A stretch of DNA of 64,000 nucleotides from JAIXWP01 sp041391745. Its GTDB lineage: Bacteria; Bacteroidota; Bacteroidia; Flavobacteriales_D; Sanyastnellaceae. The notes under the pieces were generated by a model. That model was not told the DNA's origin, did no database searches, and worked only from the letters and a program-made list of their open reading frames with translations. The translations under genes and the position numbers were made by a program. The DNA lies in NCBI GenBank assembly GCA_041391745.1, contig JAWKNK010000012.1, positions 52,314 to 116,313 of the forward strand, in the 5' to 3' direction. Positions within the stretch are counted from its first letter, which is position 1, and every line of letters begins with the position of its first letter. This document shows positions 39,585 through 47,716 of the stretch, one piece after another.

Positions 39585-40615
39585 ATGATAGATATAGCTT
39601 TAGCTACCATCAATAACCTATCTGTGCACCACGTTGGAAATAAAAACAATGGTGATCAGATTACCCTTCAAAGAATCCTTTTACGATCAATGATCCAGCA
39701 TTCATGGATCAACCGATTTATTTCTTTACTACCAACATCACTCTGCAAGAGCAGTTCAAGTTTAAAGATGAAGAAGGGAAAGTGTTTGGGATTGCGAAGA
39801 ACATTTTTAAAGATCAAACCAATTTCCATTTAGCTTCCATTCAACTCACCGAGCATTTGTTTGATGTGTCACTGCACCCGTTGATTAAGAGCGGGGATGT
39901 ATTTGTAGCGCATCTGAAGAACATTGCTTTTGATGGAAAGAACTGTCAAGCTCTTGGTATTTTTAAAGCAGAAAACAAGCAGAGCTTTCTGCAAGTGTAT
40001 CGTGAAAATGAAGATGCTCAATTGTACCTCGCGGAAGGTTTGAATCTAGACAAGCTGGATAAAGGAGCGTTGATTTTTAATGAAGAAGAGGAAGATGGAT
40101 ACCGTGTCTGTATTGTTGACAAAAACAATAAGAACACCGAAGCAGAATTTTGGAAAAATCTATTCTTGAACCTCACCACTTCTAAGAACGACTACAGTCA
40201 GACAAAGGAATATATGAATTTGGCTCAAACCTATGTTACGACACAGTACACAGAGGATTTTGAAATCGAAAAACCCGAACAAATTGAGATGCTTCAACGC
40301 TCCGTAGAGTATTTTCAATCGCATGAAAATTTCAGTAGAGAAGAGTTTGAAGAAGAAGTATTGCAGTATCCAGAAGTCATAAAGTCATTTCATAATTTCA
40401 ACCAACAATTTCAAGAAGAAAAAGAATTGGTGTTGGAAGACAATTTTGAAATTTCTACTCCGGCTGTTAAAAAGCAACAAAGTATTTTTAAAAGCATCAT
40501 CAAATTGGATAAAAATTTCCATATTTACGTTCATGGAAATCGCGAACTGATAGAACGCGGCACCGAGCCTGATGGCAGAAAATACTATAAACTGTATTAC
40601 AAAGAAGAAGAATAA
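39585..40615 (+). CDS. Nucleoid-associated protein, NdpA/YejK family (one frameshift)
   Basis: The start lies at 39585 (MIDIALATINNLSVHHVGNK), matching the family N-terminus. The frame shifts near 39670, after ITL, and continues as DQPIYFFTTNITLQEQF to the end at 40615. Restored length is about 343 residues, normal for the 37-kDa nucleoid-associated proteins. The C-terminal domain holds LDKNFHIYVHGNRELIERG. These proteins bind DNA non-specifically. The cyclo-ligase starts directly at its stop. Confidence 0.8.
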
Positions 40616-41164
40616 TTGGAAGACAACATCTTATATCAGAAAGCTGAAATGCGAAAGCAAATGCTCGCTGTAAGGGTTAGCATACCTTCTGATATTAAAA
40701 ATGGAATAGACCAATTAATCAATTCAAAACTTCAGGAAATCATTGATGAGCGCGGGGTTCGTGTGCTTCACTGCTACCTGCCAATGGGTGCTGAAATCGA
40801 CATTAAACCAACGATTCAATTCGCGCTTAACAAAAGCATCAAAGTCATTTCTCCGAAAACACTACCCAATCGAAAATTGGAAAATAGGATTTTAAATTCC
40901 TTGGATGAAGTTGAAAAAGGTGCTTGGGGCACTAGTCATCCAACAGGCAAGCCATACAAAGGCTCGTTTGATTTGATCATCGTTCCTGGTCTTGCCTTCG
41001 ACGATGCTAACTATCGATTGGGATACGGTGGAGGCTACTACGACAATTTCTTAGCTCTACATCCAGAAGCATATAAGTTTGGTATATTTTACTCCAAACA
41101 AAAAGTGGCCTCTGTTCCCAGAGAGCCACATGATGTTTGTTTGAATGAAATAATTTCTTTTTAA
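40616..41164 (+). CDS. 5-formyltetrahydrofolate cyclo-ligase
   Basis: The 182-residue protein has the MTHFS motifs: the N-terminal KAEMRKQMLAVR helix, the substrate region HCYLPMGAEIDIKPT and the C-terminal LIIVPGLAFDDANYRLGYGGGYYDNFL. It converts 5-formyl-THF to 5,10-methenyl-THF with ATP. A TTG directly after the upstream TAA is the likely start because the ATG at 40649 would remove the conserved first helix. Confidence 0.9.
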   Translation: MEDNILYQKAEMRKQMLAVRVSIPSDIKNGIDQLINSKLQEIIDERGVRVLHCYLPMGAEIDIKPTIQFALNKSIKVISPKTLPNRKLENRILNSLDEVEKGAWGTSHPTGKPYKGSFDLIIVPGLAFDDANYRLGYGGGYYDNFLALHPEAYKFGIFYSKQKVASVPREPHDVCLNEIISF

Positions 41165-41177
41165 ACTCCTTAGAAAC

Positions 41178-42761
41178 TTATCTTCTAGGTTTCATATTGG
41201 TGCGTGGAGCCATTCCGTTGTTATCGTCCTCATCTTCGTATTCATGCTCTTTCATATTCTGCATGTCCACGTTTTGCCCCTTGTCTATTTTCTCTAAAAG
41301 CTCGTCCAATTGCTCCGCACTCAATTGCTTTGCAATAATCTTATAATCTTTATCCATCAAGAAAACTTTAGGAGTGCTGCTCACATCCCAAGTGGTGCGA
41401 TAATTTAAACTCTTCAAAGTGGTAACACCTCCGTAAATCAATTCTGTAGCTTTGTCTTGCTTCATAATTTCTGGAGTATCACTCACATTGTACCAATCTA
41501 GGTTTTTCTCTTTCACAAACTTCTTCCATTTATCATTCTCCAATTCATTGCCGATTGCGTAAACAACTAGACCTCTGTCCTTCCATTTGTGGTACAAATC
41601 AAGAAGAAGTGGAACTTCTTTTTTACAATGACCACAAGTTGATTCCCAAATTACGAGCAAGGTGTATTTTCCACCCGTTTGCTTCATGCTCACCCAATTG
41701 GTTTCTGTGGTGTCAGGTAAAATAATATCTTGAGCGATATCACCGCAAAGACAGAATCGTTTGTTGTCTGCAGCTTCTCTGATCTGCTTCATTTTCGCCT
41801 CTTCCATCCAAGTTACTCTTCCAGTGTTGTAGTAGTTGTCTACCATAAATACGAAGAGTCTATCCATACACATCACCTTAGAAGTTTCAGCAGTGTATGT
41901 GATAAAGTTGACGAAATACTTGAACAAGTCTTCATTGTTGCCCAACTTATCGATCAACTTCTTAGATTCCGTACATAGCGTATCTGGGATTTGAGGAAGT
42001 GTTTGCGTTATATATCGCTCAATCAAACGGTGAATCGCTTGATCTCGGATCATTGCAGGAGAATTAAAATCTACATTATCCCAGTAGTGTTCTCTAAACC
42101 AATAGTAGTTGAATCTTGCTTTACCAGCTTCATCCAAGCTGTCTGGTGCTGCAGGAATCTCTGGATCAATGCTCATTTTAAGCATCTTTGTAAATAATAG
42201 ATTAGGCTTTGAGGAGATCAAATCCTTCTGATATTTCACTACATCTGCATTCAGCTTATCGAGACGTGCTTGAGCCACTTTCTTCTCTTCATCCGTTTTC
42301 AAAGAATCGTTTAGAATCTTCTCAATGGGATCGCGCTCTGCTCTCTTTGAGTTGATGTATTTTATATAGGCGAAGAACTCTTTGTTGTTGTCCGACTCTT
42401 TTACAACAAGTTTATTGATGTCGTTATCCGCATTTGCATTGATCACCACATTTTCCTGGTCTACGATAATATCGAAATATTTAGGTCCAGGCATGATGAT
42501 CGCATATTTTCCAATCTGATCTGCAGGCTTTCCTTTGAATTCAAAGTTCCCGTTCATGTCCACACGGGCCGTATCGTTGTAATAAAGACTTTTACCGAAG
42601 TAATTTCCTAAATAAACGGCAGTATCTTTCAGTCCGTCGATATGACCTTTGATTTTGAACCCTTGGTTAGCAGATTTATTTCCTTTTTGTGAAAAAGCTT
42701 CTGAAGAGCTGAAAATGAAAATGATGGCTAAGGCCAGATAAACAAATACTGATTTTTTCAT
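41178..42761 (-). CDS. TlpA-like thiol:disulfide protein with DUF4369 and DUF5106-like regions
   Basis: From the ATG at 42761 the product is 527 residues. A signal peptide (ending EAFSQ) precedes a DUF4369 domain (about 30-130: FKIKGHIDGLKDTAVYLGNY), a helical DUF5106-like middle and a thioredoxin-fold domain with a Cys-Gly-His-Cys active site (WESTCGHCKKE, about residue 377). The acidic C-terminal tail (EYEDEDDNNG) is unusual. It is probably an outer periplasmic reductase. It converges with the cyclo-ligase gene. Confidence 0.85.
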   Translation of the reverse strand: MKKSVFVYLALAIIFIFSSSEAFSQKGNKSANQGFKIKGHIDGLKDTAVYLGNYFGKSLYYNDTARVDMNGNFEFKGKPADQIGKYAIIMPGPKYFDIIVDQENVVINANADNDINKLVVKESDNNKEFFAYIKYINSKRAERDPIEKILNDSLKTDEEKKVAQARLDKLNADVVKYQKDLISSKPNLLFTKMLKMSIDPEIPAAPDSLDEAGKARFNYYWFREHYWDNVDFNSPAMIRDQAIHRLIERYITQTLPQIPDTLCTESKKLIDKLGNNEDLFKYFVNFITYTAETSKVMCMDRLFVFMVDNYYNTGRVTWMEEAKMKQIREAADNKRFCLCGDIAQDIILPDTTETNWVSMKQTGGKYTLLVIWESTCGHCKKEVPLLLDLYHKWKDRGLVVYAIGNELENDKWKKFVKEKNLDWYNVSDTPEIMKQDKATELIYGGVTTLKSLNYRTTWDVSSTPKVFLMDKDYKIIAKQLSAEQLDELLEKIDKGQNVDMQNMKEHEYEDEDDNNGMAPRTNMKPRR

Positions 42762-42904
42762 ACAATCGATTAATTGTTTCACAGACACCAAATATGATTC
42801 CTATGTTGTCTGGCAAAGTTAAGATTAACTTTTTCTTGTACAGAAATTTGTTAAATTAGCATCACCTGTTTTTATAAAATCAACCTTAACCAAATAATTA
42901 GCTT

Positions 42905-43852
42905 ATGAAAAAACTACTACTTTTTTCATCTCTCCTCTCATTTTCAGCGCTTAGCGCGCAAGTAATTGTAGAGGACAATTTTGATTCTTACACCACGGGA
43001 AGTGGACCAGCGGCTCAATCGAGCAATTGGACAACTTGGGATGGCAGCTTGACTTACGATGGTCTAGTGACAGATGAGCAAGCTTTCTCAGGAGCAAACA
43101 GCGTAAAAATCAGCGGTACAAACAATGACTTGGTGCTTCCACTAGGTCCTTACACTTCTGGTTCTTATGAAGCAACTTTCAAAATGTATGTACCAGATGG
43201 TGAGGGTGCTTATTTCAATGCACTTCACAACTGGTCAGAAACAAGCACATCTTACCAATGGGCGATCGATGTTTTCTTTTGGGTAGATGGTACTATCAGC
43301 ACTGTAGCTGGTGGATCAGACACTGAGTCGACTACTTCATACGCCCACAACACTTGGTTTGATGTGAAGCTTGAAGTGAACTTGGATTCAGACAATGCCA
43401 AGTTGAAAATCAATAATGAGACAATTGTTGAATGGCAATGGTCTGTGATTCACAACACTGGTGCTGCTGGAAACAATCAACTTGTAGCATTAGATTTTTA
43501 CGGTACTGAAGGCTCTTCTACAAGCAACTCAGCGGGTACATATTATATTGATGATATGAAAGTAGAGCAAGTGCCTGTAACAGCAAGTGTTGCCACTCTT
43601 GTTTCAGAAACTTCTACTGTTAACTTCTATCCAAACCCTGCAAACAACGAAATCACAATTGAATCACCAGCTTCATTTGAAAATGGTGTTGTTCAAATTT
43701 TTGATTTGGCAGGAAGAGTTGTGATGAGTTACAATCTCTCTACTCAAACGCTTATCAATAAAGTAAACATTAGCAACCTTTCACAAGGCATCTACTTGGT
43801 GCAATGGAAGAAAGGAAGCAACGTTGCTACTCAGCGATTGGTTAAGAAATAG
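42905..43852 (+). CDS. Secreted T9SS protein with concanavalin-like domain
   Basis: The 315-residue protein has a signal peptide (ending SALSAQ), a lectin-like jelly-roll region (about 20-225: VEDNFDSYTTGSGPAAQSS, YYIDDMKVEQV) and a type A T9SS sorting domain at 235-315 (VNFYPNPANNEITIESP to RLVKK). It should be exported and surface-anchored; carbohydrate or surface binding is inferred from the fold. Its 3' end overlaps the convergent thioredoxin gene by 11 bases. Confidence 0.8.
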   Translation: MKKLLLFSSLLSFSALSAQVIVEDNFDSYTTGSGPAAQSSNWTTWDGSLTYDGLVTDEQAFSGANSVKISGTNNDLVLPLGPYTSGSYEATFKMYVPDGEGAYFNALHNWSETSTSYQWAIDVFFWVDGTISTVAGGSDTESTTSYAHNTWFDVKLEVNLDSDNAKLKINNETIVEWQWSVIHNTGAAGNNQLVALDFYGTEGSSTSNSAGTYYIDDMKVEQVPVTASVATLVSETSTVNFYPNPANNEITIESPASFENGVVQIFDLAGRVVMSYNLSTQTLINKVNISNLSQGIYLVQWKKGSNVATQRLVKK

Positions 43853-44458
43853 TCAACGCTTCTTTTAGCATAGAGACAAACTCCATTTCGATATGTGCGT
43901 GTTTATCGCGGGCATACCAGAGATGGAGTTTTTCTTTACCACTTCACCGTCTGCACCTTCTTCTTTGAGTTGATCGATCAGGTCTTGTGCGGCGGTTGGT
44001 CTTGGTCCAAACTTCCCAACTACATTTCCTTCACTATTAATAAGCAGAATGATTGGAATGGATCTGCTTTTGCCATTCGTCAAATACATATCCATGATTT
44101 CCAAGTTCTCATCGCGAAGGATGAATCGTGTTTGAATCAATGGATTTTCTTCGGCCATTTTTTCAATTACAGGAACAATTTGAGCCGCATCGCCGCACCA
44201 ACCTTCTGTAATTATCAGCCACGTCATTTTTTCATCTATTGATTTAACGGCATTCTTGGAATCCTCCGAAAGCTTAGCATGTTTGTCCCAACGATTCATT
44301 CGTTGCACATTCATTTTGCTATAAGCGAGCAAAGCTTCCGATTGAGTAGGACCTGTTACCTTCCCTTGTTCGTGCAATTCATCTATCAAACTTCTGTATT
44401 GTTGATAGGTATAAGCTCCTTCATAATTAGAAGCAATCAATTTCTCCAGCGCATTCAT
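43842..44458 (-). CDS. Thioredoxin family protein (one frameshift near the 3' end)
   Basis: From the ATG at 44458 (MNALEKLIASNYEG) it has a helical N-terminus and a thioredoxin-like domain with WCGDAAQIVPVI (Cys-Gly-Asp-Ala rather than CxxC, about residue 95) and SIPIILLINSEGNVVGKFGPRP. At a run of five A near 43930 the frame shifts; with six A the end reads LWYARDKHAHIEMEFVSM to a TAA at 43842. Restored length is 205 residues. With a single cysteine it is not a classical oxidoreductase. Confidence 0.8.
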
Positions 44459-44540
44459 AATCTCTTGTATTATTGTACAAAGTTCTACCGAACGTAGAAT
44501 TTGAAGCAAGTTTAAGTCATTAAAAAATCAAAATTCACTG

Positions 44541-45358
44541 ATGAATATCACCACCAATCTGCGCAAAATGAAGACAAGTTTGGACGGCCAAGCTCAATAC
44601 TTATTGCCTATTGTAAATATGTTGGAGCACACTGGTTCATACTTTATGAATCCGATTGTTGGTGAAAATATCAGTATCAAATATGATGGTGAAATTCATT
44701 GTGTGGCTACAGGTAAAAAAATTAAGAAAGCTTTTGGTGAAGGACTGAGTTATGAGGCATTCATGAAAAGTCCACTTAATAGTCCGAGCATTATTCGCCC
44801 AGAGTTGAGTCGCATTCATGAAGGCATTGCCTTGCGCGATGCTGCGTGGGAAGAAGAGCATCATAACAAGCCGCACTATGTTTATTTGTCGCGCACTAGC
44901 AATATCAAAGTGGGGGTTACGCGAAACACCAATATTCCGTCCCGATGGATTGATCAAGGAGCTACTGAAGCCATCATTCTAGCTGAAACTCCCTACAGAC
45001 AGCTTGCAGGATTGATCGAAGTGGCTTTAAAAGACCATTTGGCGGATAAAACCAACTGGCAAGCAATGCTAAAAAACATTACCAATGACAATACGGACCT
45101 GGTAGAAAAGAAAAATGAGGTGCTCGATTACCTGCCAGAGGAGTTTCACGACTTCGTTTTTGATGATGATTCCATCACTTATATCGACTATCCGGTGCTA
45201 TCTTATCCTGATAAAGTGAAGTCCTTGAAACTGGATACAACCCGCATATAACGGGCAAAGTGAAGGGAATTAAAGGGCAATATTTGATCTTTGAGGACAA
45301 TACCGTACTCAATATTCGGGCACATGCAGGGTATCGGGTACAACTTGAGGTGCTCTAA
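44541..45358 (+). CDS. DUF2797 domain protein (one frameshift near the 3' end)
   Basis: The product has the DUF2797 blocks HYVYLSRTSNIKVGVTRNTN, SRWIDQGATEAIILAETPYR and LAGLIEVALKDHLADKTNW. The frame stops at 45251 after TTRI; one extra C in the CCC run near 45242 gives PHITGKVKGIKGQYLIFED and a stop at 45356. Restored length is about 272 residues. The family is conserved but of unknown function. The N-terminal cysteine-poor part contrasts with some relatives that carry zinc-binding cysteines. Confidence 0.8.
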
Positions 45359-45398
45359 ACTGCCCCTAACCTCCACTAAAAGAATTTTTTACAGAAAT

Positions 45399-45428
45399 TT
45401 TGATGGTAACAAATTCCTATTATCTTTG
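45399..45428 (+). promoter_or_regulatory. Consensus Bacteroidota promoter of the RRM gene
   Basis: TTTG at 45399-45402, an 18-base spacer and TATCTTTG at 45421-45428 match the consensus fully. The ATG is 104 bases further, giving a leader of about 95 bases, long enough for post-transcriptional control. Confidence 0.7.
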
Positions 45429-45532
45429 TTACTGCATATTAGTTCACAACACCATTTCTGTTTTATGTGGTAATGTTTGTTGGCGAAATTAGTGTGGAAT
45501 ACAACAAACGTTTTTATTTTTTTATTTATCAC

Positions 45533-45868
45533 ATGAACATTTTTGTTTCAGGGCTTAACTACAGCCTAACGAGCGAGGAGCTCAATGAGATTTTCTCAAG
45601 ATTTGGTGAAGTATCTTCTGCCAAAGTTATTCTAGACAAAGAGACTGGTCGTTCACGCGGCTTCGGTTTCGTTGAAATGTCTTCTGAAGAGGATGGTCGT
45701 AATGCAGTTTCTGCACTTGACCAAAGCGAAGTAAAGGGAAGAAAGATCAATGTTAAACAAGCTGAAGAGCGTCCACAAAGAAGCGAGCGTCCACAGAGAA
45801 ACTTCGGTGGTGGCGGTCGTGACGGCGGTTTCAAGCCACGATTCAACAGAGACAACAATCGCTATTAA
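45533..45868 (+). CDS. RRM-type RNA-binding protein with Gly/Arg-rich tail
   Basis: The 111-residue product (ATG at 45533) has one RRM at residues 1-80 with RNP2 IFVSGL and RNP1 RGFGFVEM. The C-terminal tail (RPQRSERPQRNFGGGGRDGG) is Arg/Gly-rich, typical of bacterial Rbp proteins of cyanobacteria and Bacteroidota. It should bind single-stranded RNA, possibly in post-transcriptional or cold-stress control. It has a strong promoter and a terminator, so it is monocistronic. Confidence 0.92.
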   Translation: MNIFVSGLNYSLTSEELNEIFSRFGEVSSAKVILDKETGRSRGFGFVEMSSEEDGRNAVSALDQSEVKGRKINVKQAEERPQRSERPQRNFGGGGRDGGFKPRFNRDNNRY

Positions 45869-45891
45869 TAGAATTTGATTCTCAAAAAATG

Positions 45892-45922
45892 AAGGCTGCC
45901 CAATAGGGTGGCCTTTTTTTTA
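45892..45922 (+). terminator. Rho-independent terminator after the RRM gene
   Basis: A 10-bp stem (45892-45901 with 45906-45915, two wobbles, loop AATA) is followed by a run of T. Confidence 0.8.
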
Positions 45923-45927
45923 TTCAT

Positions 45928-45946
45928 CCTTCGACAAGCTCAGGAA
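45928..45946. repeat. REP-like short element
   Basis: The 19-base sequence has TCCT/AGGA ends and contains TTCGACAAGCTCAGG, which I recall as a dispersed intergenic repeat in many bacterial genomes. It sits between the terminator and the minisatellite. Confidence 0.4.
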
Positions 45947-45964
45947 CCCTCCTTCAAGAATTCA

Positions 45965-46102
45965 AGGATTCAAGGAGACGAGGATTCAAGAGGACAAGGA
46001 ATCAAGAGGACAAGGAATCAAGAAAACAAGGATTCAAGAAGACAAGGATTCAAGAAAACAAGGATTCAAGAGGACAAGGATTCAAGAAGACAAGGATTCT
46101 AG
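45965..46102. repeat. 16-bp minisatellite, about 8.6 copies
   Basis: Eight full units of consensus AGGATTCAAGARRACA run from 45965 to 46092, with a partial ninth unit to 46102. Units differ at a few purine positions and at one T/A. The period is not a multiple of three and no gene covers it, so it is noncoding. Confidence 0.9.
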
Positions 46103-46148
46103 TCTGAATTTAATTCGGAGGGATAAACAGGCAACTGAAGTGAGCGTT

Positions 46149-46186
46149 GCCCGAGTGTCTCGCCGCAGGCGAGATATATCGAGGGC
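46149..46186. repeat. Intergenic palindromic repeat
   Basis: A perfect 7-bp stem (TCTCGCC at 46158-46164, GGCGAGA at 46168-46174, loop GCA) sits within an outer GCCC/GGGC pair (46149-46152 with 46183-46186). It resembles REP-type hairpins. The 386-base gap 45869-46254 otherwise holds only the terminator, the REP-like element and the minisatellite. Confidence 0.5.
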
Positions 46187-46254
46187 TAAGCGAGCGAGCA
46201 GACAAGCATTCATGATTCGAGAATTGAGAATCGAGAATGGTCTTTCGCGGAGCG

Positions 46255-47196
46255 CTATTTCCAGTAGCTTTCGATGGTCTTTTGGGCGGTGCGGTTTTGT
46301 GGAGAATAGTATTCGGAGTCGAGATCTATTTCTTCATTGACTACTTCCCATTTCCAGAGATAGCCTCCGAGTGACCAATCTTGCTTGTACACGTCATTGA
46401 AAAACTGCTCTATCTTCTGTGCTTGTACTTTTTCATCCGATTCATTGTAGCCCCAGAATGTGAAAATCACCTCTTTATTCATTTCCTCACTGAACCTTCC
46501 GAGTGCCGCGTAGCGCGCAGAGTCTGGCGCTTCATCTAAGGCCATTATTCCAATGTAATTTAAATCTTTCCAAAGTTGCACTCTTTCTTCATTTCTAAAT
46601 TGACAGGTGTAAATAACATCTCCATGGTACAAATGTCGCACTTCTTGTATTAAATTTTTCCAATACTCCGGACGTAGCATTACCCACTCGTCCAACACCG
46701 TTCCGATGGAAAAAACGGGTAAGCGATTTTCTTCGCTCATCTTCGCATATTCCAAAATAAATTGACGATACGCATCTCCATGTTTATCCAGTTTTTCTAG
46801 AAACTGTTCGGGAGTTGTTGTGCTGTCCATTCCTTCAAATTTTAGAAATGGCTGAAGCGTTACAAATAATTTTTTCTCCTTAGATAATTCAATGGTGCGC
46901 TGAAGTCCTTCATTGGTGTAACACCAATCCATCGCATCTGTATTCCATTTCAACGTATCGTTTTCCATGTCGAAAATGGCTTGCACCCCTAGTCCCACGG
47001 CGTTTGCGTGAATGTTGTAAAGCTCGATGATAGAAATGATATCAAGCGGATGATCATTACCAACGAGATTAACACCTTTCACTTTATTTTTAAAAGAAGG
47101 TTTTGAAACTGTTTCCTCCTTTGGCTGGTCACCACAGGAAATAAAAAATGCTGTTACAAGTAACAGCATTGCATATTTTGAAATGTAATTCATCAA
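46255..47196 (-). CDS. Glycoside hydrolase-like lipoprotein (GH113-type TIM barrel)
   Basis: The 313-residue product has a lipoprotein signal (AFFISC) and a barrel resembling GH113-like proteins: KKLFVTLQPFLKFEGMD, YRQFILEYAKMSEENRLPVF, IGTVLDEWVMLRPEYWKNLI, VRHLYHGDVIYTCQF and NYIGIMALDEAPD. A candidate acid/base Glu lies in LDEW. GH113 enzymes act on beta-mannans, but this protein is divergent, so the substrate is open. Its ATG overlaps the apaG stop by 4 bases. Confidence 0.6.
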   Translation of the reverse strand: MMNYISKYAMLLLVTAFFISCGDQPKEETVSKPSFKNKVKGVNLVGNDHPLDIISIIELYNIHANAVGLGVQAIFDMENDTLKWNTDAMDWCYTNEGLQRTIELSKEKKLFVTLQPFLKFEGMDSTTTPEQFLEKLDKHGDAYRQFILEYAKMSEENRLPVFSIGTVLDEWVMLRPEYWKNLIQEVRHLYHGDVIYTCQFRNEERVQLWKDLNYIGIMALDEAPDSARYAALGRFSEEMNKEVIFTFWGYNESDEKVQAQKIEQFFNDVYKQDWSLGGYLWKWEVVNEEIDLDSEYYSPQNRTAQKTIESYWK

Positions 47197-47579
47197 TTCA
47201 TACTATATGGCACTTCCAGCTTGAACTTAGGAACGCGCACATGAAACGTTTGTTTATCATTCAATTTCGTCATCGAATAGAAACCTTGCATGGTACCGCG
47301 AGGGCTTCTTAAATCGCATGCAGAATGATACATGTAAAAATCTCCCGGCTGAATAACAGGCATCTCTCCCACTACTCCTGGTCCTTCTACTTCTCTTTTA
47401 ATAGCAATGGAATCAAAAATATACCAATGTCTTCTCAACAATTGAATTGGGAAGTCATTCTGATTTTCGATGATGATTTGGTAAGAAAAAACATAGGTAT
47501 CCGATGCAGCATTGCTGATTCCGGGTTCATATCTCGGAACTACACTAATACGTACGCCTGCGGTTACTTCTGTTAACAT
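47193..47579 (-). CDS. apaG: ApaG domain protein
   Basis: The 128-residue protein matches ApaG in length and motifs: VRISVVPRYEPGISN, FSYQIIIENQNDFPIQLLRRHWYIFDS, VVGEMPVIQPGDFYMYHSACDLRSPRGTMQG. It is an Ig/FN3-like fold linked in enterobacteria to cobalt/magnesium efflux and diadenosine tetraphosphate metabolism; its biochemical role is uncertain. It overlaps the following lipoprotein gene by 4 bases (ATGA), so they are coupled. Confidence 0.95.
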   Translation of the reverse strand: MLTEVTAGVRISVVPRYEPGISNAASDTYVFSYQIIIENQNDFPIQLLRRHWYIFDSIAIKREVEGPGVVGEMPVIQPGDFYMYHSACDLRSPRGTMQGFYSMTKLNDKQTFHVRVPKFKLEVPYSMN

Positions 47580-47716
47580 TGAAATGGCTTTATCGCTATC
47601 AAACTTAGACTACAAAGGTAATTGAGGATTGTTAATAACTTCAATTTTTCTCAAAAAAAAGTGATTTTTTCACAGATACTACTAAATTCGTCGCTCATTA
47701 TTATAACCAAAGACCA

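Noticed and set aside
45908..46102. 65-codon open frame inside the minisatellite
   Set aside because: The repeat unit is 16 bp, so each copy changes frame; the translated product is only a pattern of charged residues and there is no ribosome binding context.
45965..46102. Possible CRISPR array
   Set aside because: Units are directly adjacent with no spacers, and no cas gene is near.
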